Below are positions 16,906-24,878 of a DNA stretch of 64,000 nucleotides, piece by piece. The first letter of the stretch is position 1, and each line of letters begins with the position of its first letter. Under the pieces are notes generated by a model. The model was not told the origin of the DNA and did no database searches. It was given only the letters and a program-made list of their open reading frames with translations. This DNA comes from Halosolutus gelatinilyticus (lineage in GTDB: Archaea > Halobacteriota > Halobacteria > Halobacteriales > Natrialbaceae), in NCBI RefSeq assembly GCF_023028105.1, contig NZ_CP095491.1, forward strand, positions 372,001 through 436,000, read 5' to 3'. The position numbers and the translations under genes were made by a program.

Positions 16906-18681
16906 TCAGTCGTCCGACGGAATCGGCGTCCCGTCGGCCCGCGCGGGTGCGGGGCTCGCGTCGAGGCCGTCGTCCTCGGCGTAGGGGTACCAGGTGCGCT
17001 TCGTGTTGTGCATGTAGGGGTCCTCGTAGTCCGTCTCCTCGGGCTCGATCAGCTCGGCGAGCTCGTCGTCGTCGCGGGCGGCGACGAACTCCCGGAAGCT
17101 CTCCGTCCCCTCGCGCGCCTCGGCGAAGTTCTCGAGCAGATTCTTGATCGCGCCGGGCACCTCGTCGGCGGGGACGCGCTCGCCAACCCAGGAGGCGAAC
17201 TGCGGATTCTCGCCGAGACCCCCGCCGAGGCCGATATCGAGCGCCTCGACGGGTTCGCCGTTCTTGCGCGTCTTCATCCCGCGCAGGGAGACGTCGGCGA
17301 TCTGGGGCTGGGCGCAGGAGGCGGTGCAGCCCGAGAGGTGGATGTGGAAGTTCTCCACGCCGTCAGGAAGCTCGACGTTCTCTTTGAGCCACCGCGAGTA
17401 CCGAACCATCCGATTTTTCGTCTCGACGATCGAGAGCGAGCAGAACTCGGTGCCGGTACAGGCGATCGAGCCGCGCTGGAACGGGTGCGGATCGGGGCTG
17501 TACTCGCCGAGGACGGGTTCGGCGCGGAGGTCGTCGAGGGTCTCTTCGAGGACGTCGGTGAAGACGATGTTCTGGCGCTGGGTCAGGCGGACCTCGCCGG
17601 AGCCGTACGCCTCGGCCGCGTCGGCGAGGCCGTAGGCGTCGTCGATGCCGATCCGGCCGACGAGGACGTTCAGCCCGACGTAGTAGTCGCCGTCGACCTG
17701 CTCGTGGACGCCGACGTGGTCGTGCTTGCCGTCGGCTTCGCCCGCGTTGTACGAGTAAGAGTCGCGCAGGTCCTCGCCCGCCGTTTCGAGTTCGAAGTCG
17801 ACGTAGTCCTCCTGGAGGACCTCGCGGACCGTCTCCGGACCCCACTCGTCGACGAGGAACTTGATCCGGGCGTTGTATCGGTTGTCCCGATCGCCGTGAT
17901 CGCGGAACAGCGCCGAGATGCCGCCGGCGACCTCGACGGCCTGCTCGGGCGTGGCGAAGACGTCGATGTTACGCGCGAAACGGGGCTCGTTGCGCGAGAG
18001 GCCGCCGCCGACGCGGACGTTGTAGCCCGTGACGGTCTCGCCGTCTACCTCCTTCTCGGCGGGTTCGAACGCGAGGTCGTTGATGTCGCCCTGGCCGCAG
18101 CCCTCGTCGCAGCCCGTGACGGACACTTTCCACTTGCGCGGGAGGTTCGAGTGCGCCTCGTTCTTCTTGTACGCGTCGTTGAGTTCGTTCGCGAGGGCGC
18201 CGGCGTCGACGTGCTCGTGTTTGTCCTTGCCGGCGACCGGACAGCCGACGATGTTGCGCCAGGAGTCACCGCAGGCCTGGACCGTCGAGAGCCCGACGTC
18301 CTCGAGCCGATCCCAGATTTCGGGGACGTCTTCGAGCCGGATCCAGTGCAGCTGGATCGCCTGGCGGGTCGTCACGTCGAGCCAGCCGTTGCCGAACTCG
18401 GGGTTTTCGACGGGGCCGCGGGAGAACTCGTCCGCGATCTCGACGACGCGCCGGAACTGACCGGGTTCTAGACGTCCGCCCGGCGGGCCGATCCGCATCA
18501 TGAAGTACGATTCCTGGCCGGCGCGCTGGTGGTACAGGCCGTACCACTTGAAGCGCTCGAACCAGGCGTCGCGCTCGTCCTCGGGGATGGACTCCCATCC
18601 CTCCTCGGCGAAGCGCTCGACTTCGGCGCGGATATCGGTTCCGTAGAGTTCGTCTTTCCACTTCTCGACGTCGCTGACCAT
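16906..18681 (-). CDS. Ferredoxin-dependent nitrite/sulfite reductase (siroheme protein)
   Basis: A 591-residue assimilatory reductase from ATG 18681. The siroheme-[4Fe-4S] ligand set is complete: CTGTEFC (Cys near 407 and 413) and CTASC (near 449 and 453), the C-x5-C plus C-x3-C signature. The duplicated ferrite-reductase half-domains are visible, the first containing GCPVAGKD and VTGCDEGCGQGD. It catalyses six-electron reduction of sulfite to sulfide or nitrite to ammonia with ferredoxin as donor; sequence alone does not decide between them. No nitrate reductase or nitrate transporter is nearby, which slightly favours sulfite. No flavoprotein subunit is attached. The longer frame start at 18705 is disfavoured because MVSDVEKW fits a family N-terminus. 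Confidence 0.9.
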   Translation of the reverse strand: MVSDVEKWKDELYGTDIRAEVERFAEEGWESIPEDERDAWFERFKWYGLYHQRAGQESYFMMRIGPPGGRLEPGQFRRVVEIADEFSRGPVENPEFGNGWLDVTTRQAIQLHWIRLEDVPEIWDRLEDVGLSTVQACGDSWRNIVGCPVAGKDKHEHVDAGALANELNDAYKKNEAHSNLPRKWKVSVTGCDEGCGQGDINDLAFEPAEKEVDGETVTGYNVRVGGGLSRNEPRFARNIDVFATPEQAVEVAGGISALFRDHGDRDNRYNARIKFLVDEWGPETVREVLQEDYVDFELETAGEDLRDSYSYNAGEADGKHDHVGVHEQVDGDYYVGLNVLVGRIGIDDAYGLADAAEAYGSGEVRLTQRQNIVFTDVLEETLDDLRAEPVLGEYSPDPHPFQRGSIACTGTEFCSLSIVETKNRMVRYSRWLKENVELPDGVENFHIHLSGCTASCAQPQIADVSLRGMKTRKNGEPVEALDIGLGGGLGENPQFASWVGERVPADEVPGAIKNLLENFAEAREGTESFREFVAARDDDELAELIEPEETDYEDPYMHNTKRTWYPYAEDDGLDASPAPARADGTPIPSDD

Positions 18682-18791
18682 TGATACCCTCTCTTTGAAG
18701 AGCACGCATAAGCCTCTCCTTCTGGCGTCAGTTCTCCCCGGCTCTCGCCGCTTCCGGTCGGTGTTGCCACCTCCGGTTCGGTGCTACCGTC

Positions 18792-19115
18792 TCACGAACG
18801 ATCGAGGATCGGTTCGATCCGCGATTGGACGCCCTCGGGCTCGTACGGTTCGAACTCGCCGTCGACCATCCGGCCGACGGGTAATCGATCGATCGGGTCG
18901 CGCTCGCCGCACTCGAGACACTGTCCGACCGCGTCCACGGCCACGATCGGCCCGTCGACGGAGACGTCGACGAAGGCCTCCAGCAGGACGTAGGCAGGTT
19001 CGCAGTCGCAAAACGCGCCGCGAGAGAGGGTCCAGACGTCGCTCACGCTCACCTGTCGACTGTCGTTGACGCTGATCCACGCGCCGTCGTCGAGCGTTCG
19101 CAGTGCGATCGCCAT
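18792..19115 (-). CDS. Hypothetical four-cysteine small protein
   Basis: A 107-residue protein I do not recognise. It has two cysteine pairs, C36-x-C38 (FCDCEP) and C66-x2-C69 (QCLECGERD), suggesting a structural zinc or an iron-sulfur site. The rest is acidic, with mixed strand-like segments and no signal or membrane helix. It lies 110 bases upstream of the sulfite/nitrite reductase on the same strand and may share its transcript, so a link to redox or sulfur assimilation is possible but unproven. Confidence 0.72.
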   Translation of the reverse strand: MAIALRTLDDGAWISVNDSRQVSVSDVWTLSRGAFCDCEPAYVLLEAFVDVSVDGPIVAVDAVGQCLECGERDPIDRLPVGRMVDGEFEPYEPEGVQSRIEPILDRS

Positions 19116-19519
19116 ACGAGCGATTCCGCGGCCACGACCCTTCGTCCGTCGCCCCGGGCAAGGCTTACCGGCGTGACGAGTCGCGTTCGAGCCGAAAATC
19201 GCGCGACGAGAGCGTGGTGAATATCGCCATCGGAGACCGAGATAGCGGCGATCGTTTCCGGCATGCGCGAGCGACGCACCGCCACCGATCGTTCGAAGGT
19301 GGCGTTCGTCGAGAGCCGAGGGCGAGCGGTGCCGAGGCTCGCCGGTTCACGGGCCGTGCTCAGCCCCGTCTCGATCGGCCGATACGGGTTCGACCGGGCT
19401 CGTCGGAAACAGTCGTCGGCAATCACCGTGCCAAATTATTTCTATATAATATATGTGCAAATAACGTTTGAACTATTTGTCACAAACTTTTATAACTCGA
19501 AAAATAGTACCGGTGTCCC
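19116..19519. other. 404-base intergenic space, AT-rich at its right end
   Basis: No convincing gene is seen; short frames here have no coding bias. The last 90 bases (about 19430-19519) drop sharply in GC and contain the promoter of the amidase gene. The remainder is ordinary GC-rich DNA between divergent genes. Confidence 0.6.
19449..19494 (+). promoter_or_regulatory. Candidate promoter of the peptidoglycan amidase gene
   Basis: TTTTATA at 19488-19494 is a good archaeal TATA box about 28 bases upstream of the ATG at 19520, so the message would be leaderless or nearly so. Upstream, CGTTTG and CAAAC(T) arms flank a 14-base AT-rich centre (about 19465-19487), a possible regulator site. The sequence TATATAATATATG near 19443-19455 is a second potential TATA element. 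Confidence 0.5.
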
Positions 19520-20461
19520 ATGTGCCTCGAGTGCACACGACACGACGACGAAGCGCACGAATCGGAAGCGACCGACGATCGGACGGGCGATCGCTCGAGG
19601 TGGAATCGCCGATCCTTCCTCCGGGCGTCCGGTGCTGCGGCCGGAACGGGGACGCTCCTGGGAACCCAGACGGACCGCGCGGCCGCGTCGCACACGGAGT
19701 GTCCGGCGGCGGACCGGTGGGTTGGATCACCGAACCACAGCACTCGCCAGTACGGTATCAACTGGATCGTCATCCACGTCACCGCCGGCGCCTACCAGGG
19801 CGCGCTGAACACGCTGACCAGTTCGGATTCGGGCGTCAGCTCCCACTACCTCGTGAAAAACTACGACTGGACCAGCGGTCCGGCAGCCGGCCACGTCGAT
19901 CAGCTCGTTCACCACAACCGCGCAGCGTGGCACGCCCGGTACATCGCGAACCACCGCTCGATCGGTATCGAGCACGAGTGGTTCAACGACAACGGCATCT
20001 CCGAGGCGTGTTACCAGTCGTCGGCGGAGCTCGTCCGGTGTATCGCCGACACGTACGACATCCCGCTCGAGTTCTACACGAGCAACACGTGCATTCAAAA
20101 TCATTCCGGCGGGATCATCGGCCACACGCACGTCCCGGACGGCGGGTGTGACAGTTTCTATCACGGAGGCCGAACCTGTCCGTACCCGGACTGGGACATG
20201 GACTACTTCGCGAGCCTCGTCCGCGACGGCGACGGCGGCGACAAGTTCCAGGACGGCGATCAGGTGCGCACCACGACCGGTCTCAACGGACGGGAGGGCC
20301 CCGGCCTCAACTACGACGTCGTCCGAACGTATCCCGAGGGAACGCAAGGCGAGATCATGAACGGCCCCGAAACCAACGACGGCTACACCTGGTGGGGCAT
20401 TCACTTCCCCAGCTACAACGAGTGGGTCTGGTGCGTCGAGCGCTACCTCGCGCACGCCTGA
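19520..20461 (+). CDS. Tat-exported N-acetylmuramoyl-L-alanine amidase with SH3-like domain
   Basis: 313 residues. A twin-arginine signal (RRSFLRASG at about 30) is followed by a short Ala/Gly hydrophobic run and an AAASHT cleavage-like site. Residues about 75-235 form an Amidase_2/PGRP-type zinc amidase. Likely zinc ligands are His86 (IVIHVTAG), His202 (GHTHVPDGG) and Cys220 (TCPYPDW), with the IGIEHEW strand between. Residues about 243-313 are an SH3b-like cell-wall-binding domain (TGLNGREGPGLNYDVV). The enzyme cleaves the lactyl-amide bond between muramic acid and L-Ala in peptidoglycan. Haloarchaea have no peptidoglycan, so the target must be bacterial walls outside the cell. Several extra cysteines suggest disulfides in the exported protein. 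Acquisition from bacteria is likely. Confidence 0.92.
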   Translation: MCLECTRHDDEAHESEATDDRTGDRSRWNRRSFLRASGAAAGTGTLLGTQTDRAAASHTECPAADRWVGSPNHSTRQYGINWIVIHVTAGAYQGALNTLTSSDSGVSSHYLVKNYDWTSGPAAGHVDQLVHHNRAAWHARYIANHRSIGIEHEWFNDNGISEACYQSSAELVRCIADTYDIPLEFYTSNTCIQNHSGGIIGHTHVPDGGCDSFYHGGRTCPYPDWDMDYFASLVRDGDGGDKFQDGDQVRTTTGLNGREGPGLNYDVVRTYPEGTQGEIMNGPETNDGYTWWGIHFPSYNEWVWCVERYLAHA

Positions 20462-21039
20462 GGAGATTCGGGCCCTCTCACCAGGTGTCCCGGAAGCAAC
20501 TTGAGGAGGAGGAACGGAGCGAACCACTCGAGTCCCGCCGGCGCCGCGACGAAGGACAGCGCGACGAGCAACCCGACGGAGACGATTCCCATCGCGACGG
20601 GCCGCCGAAGCCGCTCCGGAACGGCGAGGATGACGATCGCACCGACGAGGACCACCCCGTAGACGAGGGTCGCCTCCGCGAACGTGAACGCGGCGAACAG
20701 CGCGGCGAGAACGAACGGGTGAACGTGCGCGGCGACGAACCGAAGGTGATCGGCTCTGGTCCGCGACGGCCGGTGCCACCAGCGACTGCCGGACTCGGTC
20801 GTGTTGGCGATGATTCCGCCCGCGATGTCGAACGCGATGAGAACGGCGACGAGTTGCTGCAGCGGGGTCCAGCTCAGTTTCGCGTCGTGGACGTACAACA
20901 CCAGTCCGCCGCAGACGAGCGCGCTGTATCCGAGCACCAGTCCGTTCTCGGATCTGGTCGCGTCGGGCCCGACGAGCCGATCCCACACGCCGCGAACCTC
21001 CGTTCCGGACGACGGGGCCGTCCCTTCCTCGCGTGACAT
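20443..21039 (-). CDS. Hypothetical haloarchaeal membrane protein
   Basis: 198 residues from the ATG at 21039 (an ATG at 21048 adds three residues). An N-terminal soluble stretch is followed by about five hydrophobic helices: VLGYSALVCGGLVLY, LQQLVAVLIAFDIAGGI, PFVLAALFAAFTFAEA, VYGVVLVGAIVILAV and VAMGIVSVGLLVALSFVA. The loop between helices 2 and 3 carries ESGSRWWHRPSRT and VAAHVHPF. I do not recognise the family. Its 3' end overlaps the convergent amidase gene by 19 bases. Confidence 0.72.
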   Translation of the reverse strand: MSREEGTAPSSGTEVRGVWDRLVGPDATRSENGLVLGYSALVCGGLVLYVHDAKLSWTPLQQLVAVLIAFDIAGGIIANTTESGSRWWHRPSRTRADHLRFVAAHVHPFVLAALFAAFTFAEATLVYGVVLVGAIVILAVPERLRRPVAMGIVSVGLLVALSFVAAPAGLEWFAPFLLLKLLPGHLVRGPESPQACAR

Positions 21040-21175
21040 GACGGACATTTCGTGATCGGCGGTGATGAAGGGTGCTTCTACTACCCTCGAGCCGTCACCA
21101 CGCCGCGCCCGCACTTCCCGTCGCGGTTTCGTCGGCCGATGCAAGCGTTATCCCTTCGCGGCGCTTAGCTCGGAC

Positions 21176-21625
21176 ATGACATCGACTACCACGCCCACGA
21201 GTGACGCCAACGCCGGCGAGCGGATCGTCGAAACGGTCTCGGCGTGGCGCGGCGTCACCGTCGCTCCGCACCGACTCGGCACCGACGAGTTCACGATCGA
21301 CGGCCGGGAGTTCGGCCACACCCACGGCGACCGCGTCGTCGACATCAACTTCCCGAAGCGCGCGGCGGATCACCTCATCGCGACTGGCGGGACGAACGAA
21401 CACCGCTTCGCCGGCGGCGGCTGGACGAGTTTCGCGATCGAGTCCGACGAAGACGTCGATCGCGCGATCCGCCTGCTTCGACTCTCGTATCTCCTCACCG
21501 CGCTCACGCTCCGCCGAAAGCCGGCGGGAGAAGCGATCCTCTCCGAGATCGATCTCGACGCCGAACTCGAAGCACTCGAGGCCGACGACGAGATCGAGGC
21601 GATCGTCGATCGGATGCGCCCGTAA
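21176..21625 (+). CDS. Luciferase-domain (DUF5519-like) family protein
   Basis: 149 residues from the ATG at 21176. The core GTDEFTIDGREFGHTHGDRVVDINFPK followed by HRFAGGGWTSFAIESDEDVDRAIRLLRLSYL matches the small single-domain family named luciferase (PF17648) or DUF5519. It contains conserved His and Gly residues but no known cofactor motif, and despite the family name it is not a demonstrated light producer. Catalytic activity is unknown. It is followed on the same strand by another small protein at 21796. Confidence 0.82.
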   Translation: MTSTTTPTSDANAGERIVETVSAWRGVTVAPHRLGTDEFTIDGREFGHTHGDRVVDINFPKRAADHLIATGGTNEHRFAGGGWTSFAIESDEDVDRAIRLLRLSYLLTALTLRRKPAGEAILSEIDLDAELEALEADDEIEAIVDRMRP

Positions 21626-21795
21626 GGAGCCGTTTTTACGGTGAGATCGGCGGCGTCTCCCGTGTGAGAAACGGTGACGGTAGCGATCATCACGGCCGCG
21701 ATCGAGCTCGGGATCGGACTCGGACCGCGAACGACACTCGTCAGCGACGAGGGCCCCTTCGGAAGATCTATTGGCAGTTCTGAACCAGTCGTCGT

Positions 21796-22143
21796 ATGGC
21801 TGGCGAGATCTCGCTCGACGGACGGACGCTCGCCGGGGTCGCGAACGACGACGATGGCGACGTCGGCCCCGATACTGTCTTCCACTTCGAACAGACCGGC
21901 GACCGAATCTACGCGCAGTACTCGGGCGGCGACGTCGCCGACGGGCACTTGGTCGGTACGTTCGACGGGTCGCGGTGGGATATCCGATACGTGCAACTGA
22001 ACGCGGACGGCGAGACGGCCACCGGTCATTCCGTCGGCGACGTCGAACTCCTCGAGGACGGCCGCGTCCGCGTCGAGGACGAGTGGGAGTGGGAGTCGAA
22101 ACCCGGAGCGGGCGAGTCGGTCCACGAGGAAGTACCCCGGTAA
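21796..22143 (+). CDS. Small conserved beta-rich protein (annotated in bacteria as n-acetylglutamate synthase-like)
   Basis: 115 residues with the repeated beta-strand pattern VFHFEQTGDRIYAQYSGGDVADGHLVGTFDGSRWDIRYVQLN and VEDEWEWESKPGAGESVHEE. Bacterial proteins of this length and pattern are often labelled n-acetylglutamate synthase, but they lack any acetyltransferase fold, so that label should not be trusted. The likely structure is a small beta-barrel or lipocalin-like sheet. Function is unknown. It is widespread in bacteria, which is compatible with transfer. Confidence 0.78.
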   Translation: MAGEISLDGRTLAGVANDDDGDVGPDTVFHFEQTGDRIYAQYSGGDVADGHLVGTFDGSRWDIRYVQLNADGETATGHSVGDVELLEDGRVRVEDEWEWESKPGAGESVHEEVPR

Positions 22144-22254
22144 CCGTTTCGGCCCCGTCCAACCGAGTCTCATCCCTCGATTGAGGCCGACGCCGTCAGC
22201 GGCCGACCCGTCGGATTCGTCACGCACTTACCGTCTCCTCGAGAACGCACGGGC

Positions 22255-23322
22255 ATGCAGATCAAAGACCGGGAGCACGTCGAGGGCGGACGCGAACGGG
22301 TGACCGTCGTCCCCGAGAGCGTCGACGACCTCTGGCACCTCCAGTACGTCCTCGAGCCCGGCGATCGGGTCGCGGGCGATACGACCCGGCGGATCCAGCG
22401 CAACGACGACCAGATGCGGGATACGGGCGGCGAGCGCGAGCACATGTGGGTCGCGATCGCCGTCGAGGATATCGAGTTCCACAAGTTCGCGAACCGGCTG
22501 CGCGTCGGCGGCGAGATCGTCGCCTGTTCGCGCGAGGACCAGCTCGGCTTTCACCACACGCTGAACGTCGAGGAGCGCGACGAACTCTCGATCGAAAAGT
22601 GGTTCAAACCGGATCAGGAGGCCCGACTCGAGGAGGCCGAGGAGGCCACCGAGAACCCCGACGTGGCGATCGCGACCGTCGAGGAGGGCGAGGCCCACGT
22701 CCACACGGTCGCCCAGTACGGCACCGAGGAGCGGGCGACGATTACCGGTCCCACCGGCAAGGGCGAGTACGCTCGGGATCGATCGGAACTGTTCTCGGAA
22801 CTCGGCGACGTCCTCAAGCGCCAGGACGCCGACGCGATCATCCTCGCCGGCCCCGGCTTCACGAAGCAGGACGCCTACAAGTACCTGGAGCAGAACGAGC
22901 CCGAAGTCGCCGAGAAGGTGACGATGGTCGACACGGCGAGCGTCGGCGATCGCGGCGTTCACGAGGTCCTCAAGCGCGGCGCGGTCGCGGACGTTCAACA
23001 GGAGACCCGCATCGAGAGCGAGGCCGAGTACATCGACGAACTCACGAAGCGCATCGCCGAGGGCGCGAAGGCGGCCTACGGGCCCGACGACGTGAAGCGG
23101 GCCGCAGAGTACGGCGCGATCGAACGTCTGCTGATCGTCGACGATCGGCTGCGACAGGAGCGCGGCCCCGACGGCGAGTGGGCGATCGACGTCGACGAGG
23201 TCGTCCGCACGGCCGAGCAGAAAGGCGGCGAGGTGACGGTCTTCTCGAGCGAGTTCCCGCCGGGGGAACAGCTCTCGAATCTCGGCGGCATCGCGGCGCT
23301 GTTGCGGTACCGGCTCGACTGA
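22255..23322 (+). CDS. pelA: mRNA surveillance protein Pelota
   Basis: 355 residues, the expected length for archaeal Pelota (aPelota/Dom34). The N-terminal Sm-like domain contains [24 protein letters not shown]. The central eRF1-like domain includes [13 protein letters not shown] and [18 protein letters not shown]. The C-terminal domain reads [44 protein letters not shown]. The Gly-Gly-Gln of eRF1 is absent, as expected. It binds stalled ribosomes with an empty A site and, with ABCE1, splits them. It complements RqcH at 12355 in the same pathway. It starts at an ATG 110 bases after the preceding gene and is probably monocistronic. Confidence 0.96.
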   Translation: MQIKDREHVEGGRERVTVVPESVDDLWHLQYVLEPGDRVAGDTTRRIQRNDDQMRDTGGEREHMWVAIAVEDIEFHKFANRLRVGGEIVACSREDQLGFHHTLNVEERDELSIEKWFKPDQEARLEEAEEATENPDVAIATVEEGEAHVHTVAQYGTEERATITGPTGKGEYARDRSELFSELGDVLKRQDADAIILAGPGFTKQDAYKYLEQNEPEVAEKVTMVDTASVGDRGVHEVLKRGAVADVQQETRIESEAEYIDELTKRIAEGAKAAYGPDDVKRAAEYGAIERLLIVDDRLRQERGPDGEWAIDVDEVVRTAEQKGGEVTVFSSEFPPGEQLSNLGGIAALLRYRLD

Positions 23323-23336
23323 GCCGAGTAATCGAC

Positions 23337-23366
23337 CGGCCGAGGGCTCGAACCCTCGATCGGCCG
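23337..23366. terminator. Imperfect hairpin between convergent genes
   Basis: CGGCCGAGGG is followed by a CTCGAA loop and then CCCTCGATCGGCCG, giving a GC-rich hairpin with a 4-base bulge. It lies in the 61-base space between pelA and the convergent flippase-like gene. It may act as a bidirectional terminator or a 3'-end stabiliser. There is no clear T-run, as is common in haloarchaea. Confidence 0.4.
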
Positions 23367-23383
23367 CGGACGACGCTCGCGGG

Positions 23384-24466
23384 TTACTGTCGCCGGAGGA
23401 GCTCCAGCGCGGCGATCCCGCCCACCGTGATGCCGAACCAGTAGGTGGCGATCCGGTAGATGAGGGTGATCGCGTAGGCCTCGGCGGCCGTCACCGCGAC
23501 CAGGGCGAGCAACAGTCCCGTGAGGACCACCTCGATACTACCGAGGCCGCCCGGAGACGGGACGTACCCGGCGAGCATGCTCGCCGGAACGACGAAGAAC
23601 GCGACGAACGGACCGATCATCAGGCCGACGGCTCGGCCCGCCAGAATCAGCGGGAGGACGAACAGCGCCCACCCGCTGATCGAGAACACGAACGCGCGAG
23701 CGAGCGTCCGCCGCTCGGCCCCGATCCGATTGAACGCGTCGTAGAGCTCCCGAAGCCGGTTCTGGATGCCGGTGACGGTCAGCCCGGGAACCAGCCGCGC
23801 GGCCGGTTCGATCCCCCCCTCGATAACCCCTGCCAGCCGCGTTCGAAACCGCCAGCTGATCGTCGCGAGAATCACCACGCCGATCGCCGCGACGGCGAGG
23901 CCGCCCGCGATCGATTCGATCGAGTTCGGGAGGTCGATTCGCGCCGCGAGCAAAACCAGGCTGCACAGCGCGAGACCGAACGACGCGAGCAGGTTCAGCA
24001 GGTCCACGGTCACGACGGTCGCGAGGCTATCCTCGAAGCTCGCGTCCGTCTCCCGGGAGAGCACGTACGCGATAAACGGTTCGCCGCCCGCCTGCCCCAT
24101 CGGCGTCACGAAGTTGGCGAACGTCGCGGCGGCGTACGTCACTACCAGCGTCGAGAACGGTTCGTCGACGTCGATGACGCCCAGAACGATCTGCCAGCTC
24201 CGGGCCCACGCGGCGAAACACAGTCCCGTCGAGAGGAACGCGACGGCGATCCACTCGATCGATGCGGTCGAGAGCATCGTCCGAAGGTCCTCGAGCCCGA
24301 GACCGACGGCCAACACCGCCAGGAGGATCATCGCGACGGCGAACCCGCCCCCGATTCGGACCAGTTGCGACCGCGAGACGATCCCCACGACTGCGCGACG
24401 ATCGTCACCCGTCTGGCGATCGTCGGTCACGCGTCGATCGTCGGCCGCGTGGTGATCATCCGTCAC
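23384..24466 (-). CDS. Lysylphosphatidylglycerol synthase-like membrane protein (UPF0104 flippase family)
   Basis: About 360 residues from the GTG at 24466 (VTDDHHAAD); an ATG at 24616 would add 50 basic, unconserved residues. A hydrophilic Asp/Arg head is followed by about eight membrane helices. Hallmarks include FSTLVVTYAAATFANFVTPMGQAGGEPFIAYVLSRE and SMLAGYVPSPGGLGSIEVVLTGLL, the APGGLG-like motif of the LPG-synthase transmembrane/AglD-like domain. No catalytic transferase domain is attached. Members include flippases and membrane parts of glycosylation enzymes. Here the substrate is unknown. The start codon is uncertain. Confidence 0.85.
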   Translation of the reverse strand: MTDDHHAADDRRVTDDRQTGDDRRAVVGIVSRSQLVRIGGGFAVAMILLAVLAVGLGLEDLRTMLSTASIEWIAVAFLSTGLCFAAWARSWQIVLGVIDVDEPFSTLVVTYAAATFANFVTPMGQAGGEPFIAYVLSRETDASFEDSLATVVTVDLLNLLASFGLALCSLVLLAARIDLPNSIESIAGGLAVAAIGVVILATISWRFRTRLAGVIEGGIEPAARLVPGLTVTGIQNRLRELYDAFNRIGAERRTLARAFVFSISGWALFVLPLILAGRAVGLMIGPFVAFFVVPASMLAGYVPSPGGLGSIEVVLTGLLLALVAVTAAEAYAITLIYRIATYWFGITVGGIAALELLRRQ

Positions 24467-24797
24467 GATTGGGACGCGTCGATCGCCGATGATTCGCCCC
24501 GATCGACACCCGGATCGTTCGCCCACCCGATCCGACCGCGCTATCGGGGCGAGCGGCACCGTCCGAAACCGGCGCCGCCACCTCGTCACGGGTCGCCCTC
24601 GATTCTCTCGTAGCACTCATGCTCGATCGCTAGTCGAAGCGACGGGCGCAACGTTCACGTTTCTTTCCCTCTCGACGGAGCGTACAGATTCCGATCGCGA
24701 TCGCGAGGGGAACGCACCCGTTGGCGAACATTGTAAAACCCGATCCCTGTCGAAAACACTTTCGTAAAGAAGAGAGGGACTAGTACCGTACATCACC
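24467..24797. other. Intergenic region between divergent genes
   Basis: No supported gene. GC falls between about 24650 and 24790, where the promoter of the phosphotransferase (and of the small leader frame at 24798) should lie; no single TATA box is convincing. Confidence 0.5.
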
Positions 24798-24878
24798 ATG
24801 TCGATCGTGAACCGCAAACCGACCGCTGTGGCCGCATCGGCCGACGATACCGACGGAATCCCCGTCCGCGCACTATGA
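24798..24878 (+). CDS. Possible 26-residue leader peptide
   Basis: An ATG at 24798 opens a 26-codon frame whose TGA overlaps the ATG of the phosphotransferase gene (24875) in the 4-base ATGA arrangement used for coupled genes throughout this window. The peptide is MSIVNRKPTAVAASADDTDG plus six residues. It has no recognisable domain. It may be a regulatory upstream frame or simply chance; codon use is neutral. Confidence 0.35.
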   Translation: MSIVNRKPTAVAASADDTDGIPVRAL

